64,000 nt of DNA from Bacteroidales bacterium (GTDB lineage: Bacteria > Bacteroidota > Bacteroidia > Bacteroidales > Lentimicrobiaceae), in assembly GCA_016705005.1 (NCBI GenBank), contig JADIZB010000019.1:83787-147786 (forward strand). Direction: 5' to 3'. Below are positions 26,420 to 36,143 of this stretch, in pieces. The notes under the pieces are model-generated. The model searched no databases and was not told the origin of the DNA. It was given only the letters and a program-made list of their open reading frames with translations. The stretch's first letter is position 1. Each line of letters opens with the position of its first letter. Made by a program: the position numbers and the translations under genes.

Positions 26420-28665
26420 GCTTCAGCCTCCTTTCCTTCTTTTTCAAAATCAGTGATAAACGTAACGAAGTTGCCCCGCATACCGGTGCCACCCATAACC
26501 GGATCGATATGTACCCGGGTAATCATTTCCGTATCGTTGATTCCCCGGCCGTGAGCCCGGCTGAGTTTCTTGTTGTTGTGACCAAAGCCATGAACCATAT
26601 ATACAGAATCCCAACGGATTCGCTCCGTAACCCTCACTTTGATGGCAAAGGTTGATATCTTCTCATCCTGGTTTTTCAGTTTAATGTACTGACCCGTTTC
26701 AAGCCCCCACAATCTGGCAACCTTTGGATTCACCCAGAGAACATTTTCGTCCATCAGGTCGGTCAGGTTCGGGTTGTTGGCGGTGCGGCTGAAAGTGTGC
26801 ATAGGAGCTCTTCCATAATTCAGCCTGTAATATCCCTCAGGCGGTTCCTCATGGGCAGTATAAACCGGCAATGGTTCAAATCCGGCTGATTCCATATCCG
26901 ATGAATACAGCTCAATTTTCCCGGATGTTGTATTGAATACCACCTCCTCCCCGGGGGAAAAATAGAGGTCATCGGCTTCACGCGGAAAGTTCTTCACCCC
27001 AATGCGTTTCATCTCCTCCAGTGATGAGCCCATTTCTTTCAGTTGCCAGTCGAGCATTTCTTCAATGTTCTTCCAGGGAAACCAGGCTGATAAACCCAGT
27101 TTTCGGGCCAGTTCCTGCGCAATCCATGAGGCTGGTTTAGTATTGTACTTTGGTTCTGCTGCCGGCATCCGCAATGCGAGGTTTGGCTGACGGTGATTTG
27201 AATTGCGCAGCATATCATACCGTTCAAGGTAGGTACATTCCGGCAACACCACATCGGCATAACCGGTAATTTCTACCGGCATGGTGTCGACTACCACCAG
27301 CAGTTCGAGTGCATCAATGGCTTTCAGTGTATTCGCCTGATTCGGAAATGCTGCCAACAGGTTGGTCCCGTTCACAATCCAGGCTTTGTAATTACACGAC
27401 CTGTCAACAGTTGGTATGGTTGCATCACATAACCCATTAGCAACCACCTCATTGGCCAGAGTGTATTTGCCTTCGTATGCCTGTGTGGGATTCCGTTTCG
27501 GTTCGGGAAATGGAGGTACCGGATAGTTAGGTAAATGAAGTTTCTCTGGTTTGTAATAGCCTCCCCGACGTCCCCAGGAACCCAGCAACGCTGTTAAAAT
27601 TGCTACTGCCCTCAGTCGCTGGGTATCGTCACCATACCAGGTAACGTGGCGACCGGGATTTACAATCACTGAAGGTGCAGCATTGTGCATCTCCCTGGCT
27701 GTTTCACGAATCACATTAGGGTCGATTGTGGTGATTCCGTATGCCCATTCAGGAGTAAACGTTTTTACATGCTCCTTCAGCTGCTCAAAACCAACGGTGT
27801 AACGCTCAACATAATCCTTATCGTACCATTCATTCTCAATGATAACATGTATCCATGAGAGTAATAACGCCAGATCAGTAGCCGGTTTTATGGGAAGCCA
27901 GTATTTCGATTTTCCGGCTGCAGTCGAGAACCTTGGATCAACCGTAATGATGGTTGCTCCTTTATCAATGGCATCCGACATTTCCTGGACCTGACCATTG
28001 TGCATATTTTCGCCAAGATGGGAACCAATGAGTACCATACACCGGGTGTCACGTATATCAATACGCTCAGGTGAATATATAATGTCACCGAAGGTTGTGA
28101 GAAAACCAACTTCACGGGGACCACGGCACTGTGCAAACGAAGGGGCTGCGATAGAGGCCGAACCAAATGCTTTCATCATTTGCCCGAAATGAGCCCCCCC
28201 GGAACCATGGGTGAACAGGGCAACACACTCGGGACCATGCTTCTGGGCAATGGCCCGCATCTTTCCGGCAATATAATCCAGGGCTTCGTCCCAGCTGGCT
28301 TCCCTGAACGACTCTTTATCCCCCTCGCGGGTTCTGATCAGGGGCGTTTTAAGGCGGTCTTCATCATTGTATTGCCCAACACCACCGGTCCCTCTGGGAC
28401 AGAAACGACCGTTACAGTGCTGGTCATCATCATTACCAACGATTTTCTGGATTTTGCCATCTTCATCTTTATAAACCCAGCCGGCACATTGCCAGAAGCA
28501 AATCTCGCAATATGTGGGCGTTCTGAGTGGTTCTCCTGTTCCAGCTCCGCTTATCTTGTCCAGAATCGAAGATCCCTTGGCCAGATTGAATGAAGACCCT
28601 GCCAGGGCAAGGCTCCCGGCACCCAGTGCGCCTATTTTTATGAACTGCCTTCGTGATGTTACCAT
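26416..28665 (-). CDS. Molybdopterin oxidoreductase, Psr/Phs-type catalytic subunit
   Basis: 749 residues from the ATG at 28665, preferred to a TTG six codons earlier. It starts with a twin-arginine signal (VTSRRQFIKIGALGAGSLAL), so it acts outside the cytoplasmic membrane. The 4Fe-4S motif CEICFWQC with a later Cys in FCPRG lies near residues 50-85. A Cys in AQCRGPRE could be the Mo ligand of the polysulfide/thiosulfate/tetrathionate reductase group. The set of catalytic, four-cluster and NrfD subunits with rhodaneses and YeeE transporters points to reduction, or oxidation, of inorganic sulfur compounds; the exact substrate cannot be read. Confidence 0.9.
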   Translation of the reverse strand: MVTSRRQFIKIGALGAGSLALAGSSFNLAKGSSILDKISGAGTGEPLRTPTYCEICFWQCAGWVYKDEDGKIQKIVGNDDDQHCNGRFCPRGTGGVGQYNDEDRLKTPLIRTREGDKESFREASWDEALDYIAGKMRAIAQKHGPECVALFTHGSGGAHFGQMMKAFGSASIAAPSFAQCRGPREVGFLTTFGDIIYSPERIDIRDTRCMVLIGSHLGENMHNGQVQEMSDAIDKGATIITVDPRFSTAAGKSKYWLPIKPATDLALLLSWIHVIIENEWYDKDYVERYTVGFEQLKEHVKTFTPEWAYGITTIDPNVIRETAREMHNAAPSVIVNPGRHVTWYGDDTQRLRAVAILTALLGSWGRRGGYYKPEKLHLPNYPVPPFPEPKRNPTQAYEGKYTLANEVVANGLCDATIPTVDRSCNYKAWIVNGTNLLAAFPNQANTLKAIDALELLVVVDTMPVEITGYADVVLPECTYLERYDMLRNSNHRQPNLALRMPAAEPKYNTKPASWIAQELARKLGLSAWFPWKNIEEMLDWQLKEMGSSLEEMKRIGVKNFPREADDLYFSPGEEVVFNTTSGKIELYSSDMESAGFEPLPVYTAHEEPPEGYYRLNYGRAPMHTFSRTANNPNLTDLMDENVLWVNPKVARLWGLETGQYIKLKNQDEKISTFAIKVRVTERIRWDSVYMVHGFGHNNKKLSRAHGRGINDTEMITRVHIDPVMGGTGMRGNFVTFITDFEKEGKEAEA

Positions 28666-28966
28666 ACAAAAACTGTTTTCCAATGAATTATATATTTGTC
28701 ACAATCAACTATATACATTGTTGCAGACATGGCGCAAAATTAAGTAGTTTTATTTTCTATGTATCTATTTCATTCATATTTATTAATATATTTAATGATT
28801 TGATTTTCAATTATATATAAAGTTTTTTATGTGTAAAACCGTCTAAATAAGGGGCTATTAATATAATATTCAATGACTTATCCGGTTATTTAGAATCTGT
28901 ATAAATTTACATCAGCGTCCGGATAAATGCCAGAGATCCTTTACTATTTCCGGAATCACAAGGCTG

Positions 28967-29074
28967 TCAGGAGAATGAAAATTTACGAAGAAATTCTATG
29001 CGTTTCTCAATCGGCGGATGCGTAGCATGACCATATTGTTGTATATACTGATCAGTCAGAAGACAATCACGGCA
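28967..29074 (-). pseudogene. Possible M48 peptidase C-terminal remnant
   Basis: The minus strand reads DCLLTDQYIQQYGHATHPP then IEKRIEFLRKFSFS and a stop. The HPPxxxRI pattern near the C-terminus is typical of M48 metallopeptidases. No upstream continuation is seen, so at best this is a short relic. Confidence 0.3.
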
Positions 29075-29330
29075 ACCAGAACAAGAAAAATTTCAGTGGC
29101 ATAGGGTTGGATATTTGATGATCTAACAAACCTACATGAAATTATAGTACTTCACAAACACAAATTCATGTTTTTTCAAGGTAGTGTTACTCTTCAGGCC
29201 TATATCCGACGGCAATACAGTCTCCATTGAGAAAAATGCCCTGGTGCAGATAACCGTCAGCATAACCTGAACCACGGTATAAAAAACTATTTTCGTAAGA
29301 ACTACAGAATTTGTAAATCATTTTAAAAAA

Positions 29331-29359
29331 TGTCTACTTTTGTTAGTAAGAGGTATAGT
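29331..29359 (+). promoter_or_regulatory. Weaker copy of the TGTCAC-N17-TACTAT promoter
   Basis: TGTCTACTT, 12 bases, GGTATAGT: the same layout and exact spacing as four stronger sites in this window, with several mismatches. It lies 26 bases before the start of the large T9SS gene, a natural promoter distance. Confidence 0.4.
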
Positions 29360-29385
29360 GTAAATACATTTATCTGCAAATAATT

Positions 29386-32300
29386 TTGAAAAAAACAATT
29401 ATACTCACAGCGCTGATCACCTGCGTTTTGCTGGTCAATGCGCAGAAACAGGCCAACTACTGGTACTTCGGCTCGAATGCAGGGCTTAGTTTCGCCATGG
29501 GCCCCCCGGCACCTTTAACCAATGGCGCCCTGAATACCGGAGAAGGTTGTTCATCTATTTCTACTGCCGCCGGAACACTTGAGTTTTACACAGATGGCCG
29601 GTATGTGTATAACCGCAATCATGGCCAGATGCCGAATGGCAGCGACCTGCTGGGCCATTCTTCCAGCACCCAGTCTGCCATTATAGTTCCTAAACCGGGA
29701 ACCACCACACAGTATTATATTTTTACTGTCGATGCCGCCGACAATGGGCTGGCCAATGGTCTTTGCTATACTTTGGTTGATATGACGTTAAACGATGGCC
29801 TGGGAGATGTGGTAACTACAGAGAAAAATATTTCTCTTGTCCCGCTTGCCTGTGAAAAAGTTACAGCCGTCGGGCACAGCGATGGCCAGACATTCTGGGT
29901 CATCACAAAAAAGTGGGGCAATGCAGACTTTTATGCTTACCGCATCACCTACGATGGCGTTAACACCACACCGGTAATCAGCACCACCGGACCACTGTTG
30001 ATAGGCAATATCGGACAGGCTTCAAAAGGGTACCTCAAGGTTTCACCCGATGGTACTTTAATTGCTTCTGCAAATAATACTGCCTTTAATGTCGGTATTT
30101 ATAACTTTGATAATTCAACCGGAGTAATTACCCATCTGGTAACAGATGAGAATTACACCAACCCCGGAGGCTTTGACCCGGGCGGGCCTTATGGTGTTGA
30201 ATTCTCGCCCAACAGCAAGAGACTATATATCGGGGAATGGAAAGCCAACCGGAGAATTTTCCAGTATGACCTGTCTTCCGGAGACCCGACAACCATTGTA
30301 AATTCAAGGATCGTAGCAGCTTCCGTCGGACAGAGTTCCGATCCAATAGGAGCACTGCAGCTTGGCCCGGATAACCGGTTATACATTGCCAGGTATGAGA
30401 GCCCTTATCTCTCCAGAATCAACACCCCAAATACGCTTGGTGTCGATTGTGGGTTTGTGGAAAACGCCCTCGATCTTGCCAACCGCCAATGCAGGTATGG
30501 ACTTCCACCATTTATTCAGTCTTTCTTTTTTCTTTCAGCCGATTTCTATTGGGATGAACCTGCCTGTGATGGCAACCTGATTCAGTTTCAAACCAGTGCT
30601 TCGGATGTCCCGGATTCGGTAAAATGGACATTCCCTGATGGATCACACTCTGAATTGATGGATCCGACTTATCTGTTTCCCGGGCCGGGATTATACGGGG
30701 TCGGACTACTGGTATATATTTACGGTCAATCTAAATCGGTAAGCCATTTTATCAGGATTCATCCGAAAACTGAAATGGCACTGGGCAATGATACCGCCAT
30801 ATGCAGGAATGAAGCATTTTTCATTGATCCGGGAACTTATCATTCATATCTCTGGCAGAACGGATCCACGTCTCAGACAATCCTTGCCGACACTTCCGGT
30901 TGGTACTGGTGCGAGGTGGGCAACGAATGGGGTTGTACTGCCATTGATTCCATGTACGTTACCGTCAATCCAAATCCGGAAATTACAGCAGGGCCGGATT
31001 TAACCGTTCCCGAAGGAACGACAGCCTTCATTATGGGCACGGTTACAGGCAACCCCACCGACTATACTTATCACTGGGAACCAGCCTCTCTCCTGGTAAA
31101 TCCCAATGTATTGCAGGCCATTACAATTCCTATGACAACCACAACTTTCTTTACTCTTACAACAACGAATATAAATACCGGTTGTACCAGTGAGGACCAA
31201 ATGTTGCTTACGGTTACCGGAGGTGTGCTCTCCTGCTTTATTTCGGCCAGTCCCGGCGAACTCTGCCTGGGCGGACAAACCCACCTTCAGGCCCAGGCTT
31301 ACGGAGGTACCGGGAATTATACTTATTCATGGACTTCTGATCCTCCTGGTTTTGCATCCACCCTGCGCGATCCGGTAGTTGCTCCGGGTCAGACAACAAC
31401 TTATTATCTATCGGTAAATGATGGGGAAACCATTGTAAACAGGGATGTCAGTATAACCGTTCATCCCTTGCCCCTGCCGGATGCCGGCCAGGATCAGATG
31501 ATCACCTATGGAACCCCAACCACCCTACAGGGCAACGTTACACAGGGTACAGGACCATATACGTACCAATGGGAACCTTCCGATAAACTGGTTTCAGCAA
31601 ATGTGCAGTACCCGCTGACACTGAATCTTTATGAATCTACCGTTTTCAGCCTGTATGTCACCGATCAGGGAACAGGCTGTGTTTGCGGGCAACCCGATTT
31701 TGTTACGGTATCAATGGCAGGTGATGCCCTGAGTGCCCATCCCGCCGCACAGCCCGACACAGTATGCTTCGGCAGTTCATCACACTTATTCACTCTGGCC
31801 GGAGGAGGTACCAATAATTATACCTATCAGTGGACATCCGACCCTCCGGGTTTTACTTCAAACCTGGCCAATCCCGAGGTATCCCCGTCTCAAACAACGG
31901 TTTATACTGTGTCGGTTAGCGATGGGTTTAATTCCACCACCGCCGGTGTGACCATTACCGTTAACCCTATACCCCAGATCAGCTTACTGCCTGTTGGCGA
32001 TCCAAGGGTGCAGATCATCAGCCCGACTGAAATCGGGATTTGCGTGTTTGATACCATCACCCTCGATGCAGGGAATACCGGATACTCTTTCTTCTGGAGC
32101 AATGGTTCCCTCGACCAGACCATCAGTATCCAGACTTCCGGTCTGAGTTTCGACTTCCAGGAATTTGAAGTCGCCGTAACCGATCCGGCAACAGGATGTA
32201 CCAGCACTTCTGAAATAGCAGCCTACTTCACCTTCCTGAACTGCAGTTATGGTATTGATGACAAGGATTTCAGCAATGGACTGCAGGTTTATCCGAATCC

Positions 32301-32532
32301 TTCTGGTGACGGATTGTTCAATTTTTCGATCGAAGGATTAAAAGGTGAAACAGCGCTCGAAGTTTACACTTCACAGGGTATGCTTAACCATAAAGAGATC
32401 ATTTCCCTGTTACCGGGCAGGACTTTTTCATCGGTCCTTGACCTGAGCGGCAACAGTTCCGGAGTCTATTACCTGAAGCTCTCCAACCAGGAAGCGGTGA
32501 TTGTGAAGAAGATGATTATTCAATTGCAATAA
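29386..32532 (+). CDS. Large T9SS-secreted protein with PKD/Ig-like domains
   Basis: 1048 residues with a TTG start giving a clear signal peptide (MKKTIILTALITCVLLVNAQ). Residues ~20-390 form a propeller-like domain known from Bacteroidota surface proteins (NYWYFGSNAGLSF, TLEFYTDGRYVYNRNH, STQSAIIVPKPG). Several PKD/Ig-like beta domains follow, two of them near-repeats (YTYSWTSDPPGFASTL and YTYQWTSDPPGFTSNL). The last ~80 residues (LQVYPNPSGDGLFNFSI ... SGVYYLKLSN) are a type A sorting domain. Likely a cell-surface adhesin or matrix protein; no catalytic motif is seen. Confidence 0.9.
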   Translation: MKKTIILTALITCVLLVNAQKQANYWYFGSNAGLSFAMGPPAPLTNGALNTGEGCSSISTAAGTLEFYTDGRYVYNRNHGQMPNGSDLLGHSSSTQSAIIVPKPGTTTQYYIFTVDAADNGLANGLCYTLVDMTLNDGLGDVVTTEKNISLVPLACEKVTAVGHSDGQTFWVITKKWGNADFYAYRITYDGVNTTPVISTTGPLLIGNIGQASKGYLKVSPDGTLIASANNTAFNVGIYNFDNSTGVITHLVTDENYTNPGGFDPGGPYGVEFSPNSKRLYIGEWKANRRIFQYDLSSGDPTTIVNSRIVAASVGQSSDPIGALQLGPDNRLYIARYESPYLSRINTPNTLGVDCGFVENALDLANRQCRYGLPPFIQSFFFLSADFYWDEPACDGNLIQFQTSASDVPDSVKWTFPDGSHSELMDPTYLFPGPGLYGVGLLVYIYGQSKSVSHFIRIHPKTEMALGNDTAICRNEAFFIDPGTYHSYLWQNGSTSQTILADTSGWYWCEVGNEWGCTAIDSMYVTVNPNPEITAGPDLTVPEGTTAFIMGTVTGNPTDYTYHWEPASLLVNPNVLQAITIPMTTTTFFTLTTTNINTGCTSEDQMLLTVTGGVLSCFISASPGELCLGGQTHLQAQAYGGTGNYTYSWTSDPPGFASTLRDPVVAPGQTTTYYLSVNDGETIVNRDVSITVHPLPLPDAGQDQMITYGTPTTLQGNVTQGTGPYTYQWEPSDKLVSANVQYPLTLNLYESTVFSLYVTDQGTGCVCGQPDFVTVSMAGDALSAHPAAQPDTVCFGSSSHLFTLAGGGTNNYTYQWTSDPPGFTSNLANPEVSPSQTTVYTVSVSDGFNSTTAGVTITVNPIPQISLLPVGDPRVQIISPTEIGICVFDTITLDAGNTGYSFFWSNGSLDQTISIQTSGLSFDFQEFEVAVTDPATGCTSTSEIAAYFTFLNCSYGIDDKDFSNGLQVYPNPSGDGLFNFSIEGLKGETALEVYTSQGMLNHKEIISLLPGRTFSSVLDLSGNSSGVYYLKLSNQEAVIVKKMIIQLQ

Positions 32533-33069
32533 CCAGAGTTCCAGTAAGGAAAATGATTGCGGTTGTTGTTTAAATCTGCCGGGAATAAATGAGTCGATCC
32601 AATTAGGGAGAGATTTGACGATGCTTAGCATACTATTTCTTCATTTTCAAATTCTTAGGTAATGTTCATATAACTCATTATAGATAGAATAGGTTAGTTT
32701 AAATTTCCCCAATCATTACAATTATTTTCTGTAAACTGATTCATACTGCATAAATCAGGTATTTGTTTTCCCTCCTGTCACATTTCCTACCACTCAGGTA
32801 CTATCCTTCATAAATATAATATCATTTCTCCTTGCTGACTTTTATATAAAGAAGTTTGCAGGAAAGATTCGATAAAAAATACCTTTTGTTTCATATGAGA
32901 CTATTTTCAAAAAATCCTAGCAAAAAATAAATAAAAATGAAAGTAGACAGAAAAAAACATCCGTAAATTCGTCAAAGAATAAACCAATGGAATTTGTACA
33001 CCACATTGGACGGTCCATTCACAAATAGTTAATATAATTTCATATAAACACTTATAAATATAATAAACA
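32533..33069. other. Intergenic region with long leader
   Basis: No gene is visible in 537 bases apart from very short frames. It contains a sigma-regulon promoter at 32776. From there a leader of about 260 bases would run to the gene at 33070; it is AT-rich, with no obvious riboswitch or strong hairpin. Confidence 0.5.
32776..32804 (+). promoter_or_regulatory. TGTCACATT-N12-GGTACTAT promoter, copy A
   Basis: TGTCACATT (32776-32784), 12 bases, GGTACTAT (32797-32804). Seen as hexamers this is TGTCAC-N17-TACTAT, the spacing expected of a sigma -35/-10 pair. Identical blocks occur at 36024 and 56670. Confidence 0.7.
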
Positions 33070-34137
33070 ATGAAAAACAAATTGAAAGTTTTGATTTCGC
33101 TAATTCTTTTGATTTCAACAAATTACGGATTTGCTCAATCAAGTCGTATTGAAAATACACAATTGGAATTAAAAGGCGAACTATTAATCATTACTTACGA
33201 TATCGTTGGAAGTGAAATACTTGAAAATGTCAATGTTGTTATTACCACAAATTCCGGCAAAACAATAAATGCTTCAACATTAACCGGTGATATCGGAAAA
33301 AGTGTTTCGTCGGGTAAAAACAAACAGATAATCTGGAACATGAAATCTGATGGAATAGATGTACAGGGTGAGGAGCTGAATGTCAGAGTATTGGCTGAAA
33401 GATTAAACCAGATTACTGATATTATTGAAGAATATATTCCTGATGAACAACATCCGAAACGTGATGTATTGTATTTAAAAGATGGTTCCAAACTCACCGG
33501 TTTAATACAGAAAAGATTCGATAAGAATGAAATTATCATTATCACACCGGAAGGCAATAGAATGACTTATTCTCCTGACCAGGTGAATGTTATAAAATAT
33601 TCTGCCTTGATTAAGAACTCAGAAAACATTTTGCTGAAAAACGGAGATCTGATTATCGGAAGAATAAAAGAAATCAAACCGAACGAGAGTATAAAAATTA
33701 AAGTGCAAAAGAACTACATTACCCTTGACCGTTCAGGTTTAGAAAGTGTTGTAACAACGACTAAAACAATGAGACAACCCAGTTTTTTCATTTCATATCA
33801 ATTTATGAGAGGAGTTATGATCGGATATATTAAAAACTGGGGTGGTTATATTCAATACACCAGTAATCCTGATAATTCATTAAATGAAAACCTTGATGGG
33901 ACAGTTCAACTCACAGGTGGAATTACAAAAAGAATTTATTGTCAAAATTCATTTAATATGCATTTTTATACCGGTTTGGGTATCTTAAGCCGTTACCGGG
34001 AATATTATAATAATCAAGAAGGCCTTGGAATGGATGTCGGTATCATTCTATCTTCAAACAGACTAATGTGTAATCTTGGTTGCATCATTTCATCCTTTAC
34101 AGTGACCCCAAAGTTAGGTATTGGTATTAAATTATAA
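33070..34137 (+). CDS. Exported protein with VTGDVG-type N-terminal domain
   Basis: 355 residues with a signal peptide (LISLILLISTNYGFAQ). Residues ~20-110 are a beta-sandwich with the pattern STLTGDIGKSVSSGKNKQII then W. The same module starts the proteins at 44862, 62605 and 63567. The middle part repeats a short motif twice (DGSKLTGLIQKRFDKNEIII and NGDLIIGRIKEIKPNESIKI). The C-terminus looks like a small outer-membrane barrel or beta-rich domain. It is 10 bases upstream of a caspase-like gene, so the two form an operon and the products may interact. Not a named family. Confidence 0.8.
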   Translation: MKNKLKVLISLILLISTNYGFAQSSRIENTQLELKGELLIITYDIVGSEILENVNVVITTNSGKTINASTLTGDIGKSVSSGKNKQIIWNMKSDGIDVQGEELNVRVLAERLNQITDIIEEYIPDEQHPKRDVLYLKDGSKLTGLIQKRFDKNEIIIITPEGNRMTYSPDQVNVIKYSALIKNSENILLKNGDLIIGRIKEIKPNESIKIKVQKNYITLDRSGLESVVTTTKTMRQPSFFISYQFMRGVMIGYIKNWGGYIQYTSNPDNSLNENLDGTVQLTGGITKRIYCQNSFNMHFYTGLGILSRYREYYNNQEGLGMDVGIILSSNRLMCNLGCIISSFTVTPKLGIGIKL

Positions 34138-34147
34138 CTGACCACAA

Positions 34148-35812
34148 ATGTTTAAACTTCAATTTATAATCGTACTGTTTGTCATAACCGGCAACTTGTT
34201 TTCCCAAAATGCAACAGATCCGGCAATATATACCAAGACCACTGTTTCAGGTGATATTGCAACCATTTATATCCCCAGAAAAATTAAAATCGAGCGAACT
34301 GTAGCAAACATTGACATTGTAATCAGGCAACAGTTGGAAGACTTCACGCTGCAGATGCGAAATGAAAACCAGATTACGGAGAATGTCCAGACAGAAGTAA
34401 CAGCCCGGGTAGTTGAACAACCCGATGAAAAAGGATCGAATGAACTGAATTTAAGTATTGAGTTTAAGTACAGGGTAATCAAAGCCTCGTTGAGAAACAG
34501 AACTGAGGATTTCCCCAATGGTGAATACAGTCTGTTAAGTTCAAATGCCGCCAGAATCACCATGACCATGCTGAAACGTTCTGTAGAAGATCAGTTAACC
34601 GAATATCTTTCGCCCGGAACCAGGGTTACAATCCGGATCACAGGAACTACCGATGGCCTTCCTGTGGTTGGCAAAATTGCTTATAAAGGCGAATATGGTA
34701 ACTTTCAGAATGAGAAGTGTTTTGTTAACGGGATGTTCGATAAAATCAGTGTCACTCAGGAATCCGGAGTCAAGACAAATGAACAATTGGCATTTCTGCG
34801 CACTTATGGTGTTCGGGAATTCATGGAGACCATGATTACGCCTTTACAGGGAACCGAAAATAATTTTGAACATTATGCTGTTGTTTCAAAGGGAATCGGA
34901 GGCGAATACCGAAAGATATCAGTTGAATTGATCATTCATGATGCCTTTCGGGATAAATTCCCTGAACCCCAGGAAAACTCAGGCTCTGCAGAAGTCGACC
35001 AGCGCGTATCTGATGTTGATACAGATATTCCTGTTTCAGGTTATAATCGACAGAATGTTTATGCTTTGATTATTGGCAATGAAGATTATAGCAGCTTTCA
35101 GACCGGTCTGAATAAAGAAGCAAATGCTCTCTATGCCTTAAATGATGCGACCATTTTCAAAGAGTACTGCATAAAAACCCTGGGAATACCTGAGAAGAAC
35201 ATTACTTTCAGGACGAATGCCACCAAAGGACAGATGGAGCAGGTTATAAAAAAATTGACATCAATTATGGAAGTAACCGGAGGAAAAGCTGAGTTTATCC
35301 TTTACTATTCTGGTCATGGATTGCCGGATGAGAAAAATAAAGAACCGTACCTGATTCCTGTTGACATCAGCGGGTCGAATATTGAAGGGGGAATAAAACT
35401 TCAGGACTTGTATCTGAATTTAACGAAATATCCATCCAAACGTTGTACAGTATTTCTCGATGCCTGTTTCACCGGAGGAGCGAGGAATGAATCACTGCTG
35501 GCTTTGAAAAGTGTCAGAATTAAGCCCAAAACGTCTCTGATATCAGGAAATCTTCTGGTTTTCAGTTCAAGCAGCGGGGAGGAGAGTTCGGGTGTCTATA
35601 AAGAAAAAAATCATGGCTTATTCACCTATTTCCTTTTAAAAGAATTGAAAGAAACCAGGGGCAATCTTACATACAAAGAATTATCCGACCACATTATTGA
35701 GATTGTTAAATTAGAAAGTATCAATGTTAATGAGAAGTCACAAACCCCGCAAATCCAAGGGAGCAGTGTAATAGATAACATCTGGGAAACATGGAAACTA
35801 ATAGAAAAATAA
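34148..35812 (+). CDS. Exported caspase-family (C14) peptidase 1
   Basis: 554 residues: signal peptide ending NLFSQ, an N-terminal beta-rich domain (~25-290) of unknown type, and a caspase-like domain from about residue 297. The domain opens with VYALIIGNEDYSS, has the catalytic His near residue 390 in YYSGHGLPDE and the catalytic Cys near 439 in FLDACFTGG. These are the conserved dyad positions of clan CD peptidases, so it should be active outside the cytoplasm. It shares strong similarity with the caspase domains at 59.8 and 62 kb. The fold is known from metacaspases; target and role are unknown. Confidence 0.9.
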   Translation: MFKLQFIIVLFVITGNLFSQNATDPAIYTKTTVSGDIATIYIPRKIKIERTVANIDIVIRQQLEDFTLQMRNENQITENVQTEVTARVVEQPDEKGSNELNLSIEFKYRVIKASLRNRTEDFPNGEYSLLSSNAARITMTMLKRSVEDQLTEYLSPGTRVTIRITGTTDGLPVVGKIAYKGEYGNFQNEKCFVNGMFDKISVTQESGVKTNEQLAFLRTYGVREFMETMITPLQGTENNFEHYAVVSKGIGGEYRKISVELIIHDAFRDKFPEPQENSGSAEVDQRVSDVDTDIPVSGYNRQNVYALIIGNEDYSSFQTGLNKEANALYALNDATIFKEYCIKTLGIPEKNITFRTNATKGQMEQVIKKLTSIMEVTGGKAEFILYYSGHGLPDEKNKEPYLIPVDISGSNIEGGIKLQDLYLNLTKYPSKRCTVFLDACFTGGARNESLLALKSVRIKPKTSLISGNLLVFSSSSGEESSGVYKEKNHGLFTYFLLKELKETRGNLTYKELSDHIIEIVKLESINVNEKSQTPQIQGSSVIDNIWETWKLIEK

Positions 35813-36143
35813 TGCTTTAAACAGAAACCATTGAAAATCTCACAATAGATTGATTCAATTTTACTACTTCAAACGCTAATCTGACATCGATATAATAAAA
35901 TAAAACTCTCTTTCTGGGAGTGGAACCGCTATTTGGAAAATATGCGAGAGGCACCCTTTTTAGTATATAAATCCTCCGAATAGTGATTATTTAAATCCCT
36001 TCCCTCCCAATTATTACCACTTCTGTCACATTCCCCCCTCTTCCGGTACTATAAATAAAAATTTCCTGAAATCTCCTGTGAAAATACAGCCGGATTTAGG
36101 ATAAACATTCTTAAATCAAGCCATTCATTAAAAAAGAAAAGCC
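35813..36143. other. Intergenic region with sigma-regulon promoter
   Basis: No gene is visible. The stretch before the promoter is AT-rich. Copy B of the TGTCACATT-N12-GGTACTAT element lies in its second half. Confidence 0.6.
36024..36052 (+). promoter_or_regulatory. TGTCACATT-N12-GGTACTAT promoter, copy B
   Basis: TGTCACATT (36024-36032), 12 pyrimidines, GGTACTAT (36045-36052). It lies 91 bases before the lipoprotein start at 36144. Confidence 0.75.

Larger units (their letters stand above)
28666..29385. other. Intergenic region between psr operon and T9SS gene
   Basis: About 700 bases without an intact gene. TAATTTTG on the minus strand (28735-28742) matches a TAnnTTTG box and may start the psr operon, though no -33 element is clear. 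A short peptidase-like remnant lies at 28967-29074 and a sigma-regulon promoter at 29331. Confidence 0.5.

Noticed and set aside
28699..28725. TTGTCACAATCAA upstream of the psr operon as a copy of the sigma promoter or an Fnr box
   Set aside because: No GGTACTAT block at the required distance, and the half-sites do not form a proper dyad.
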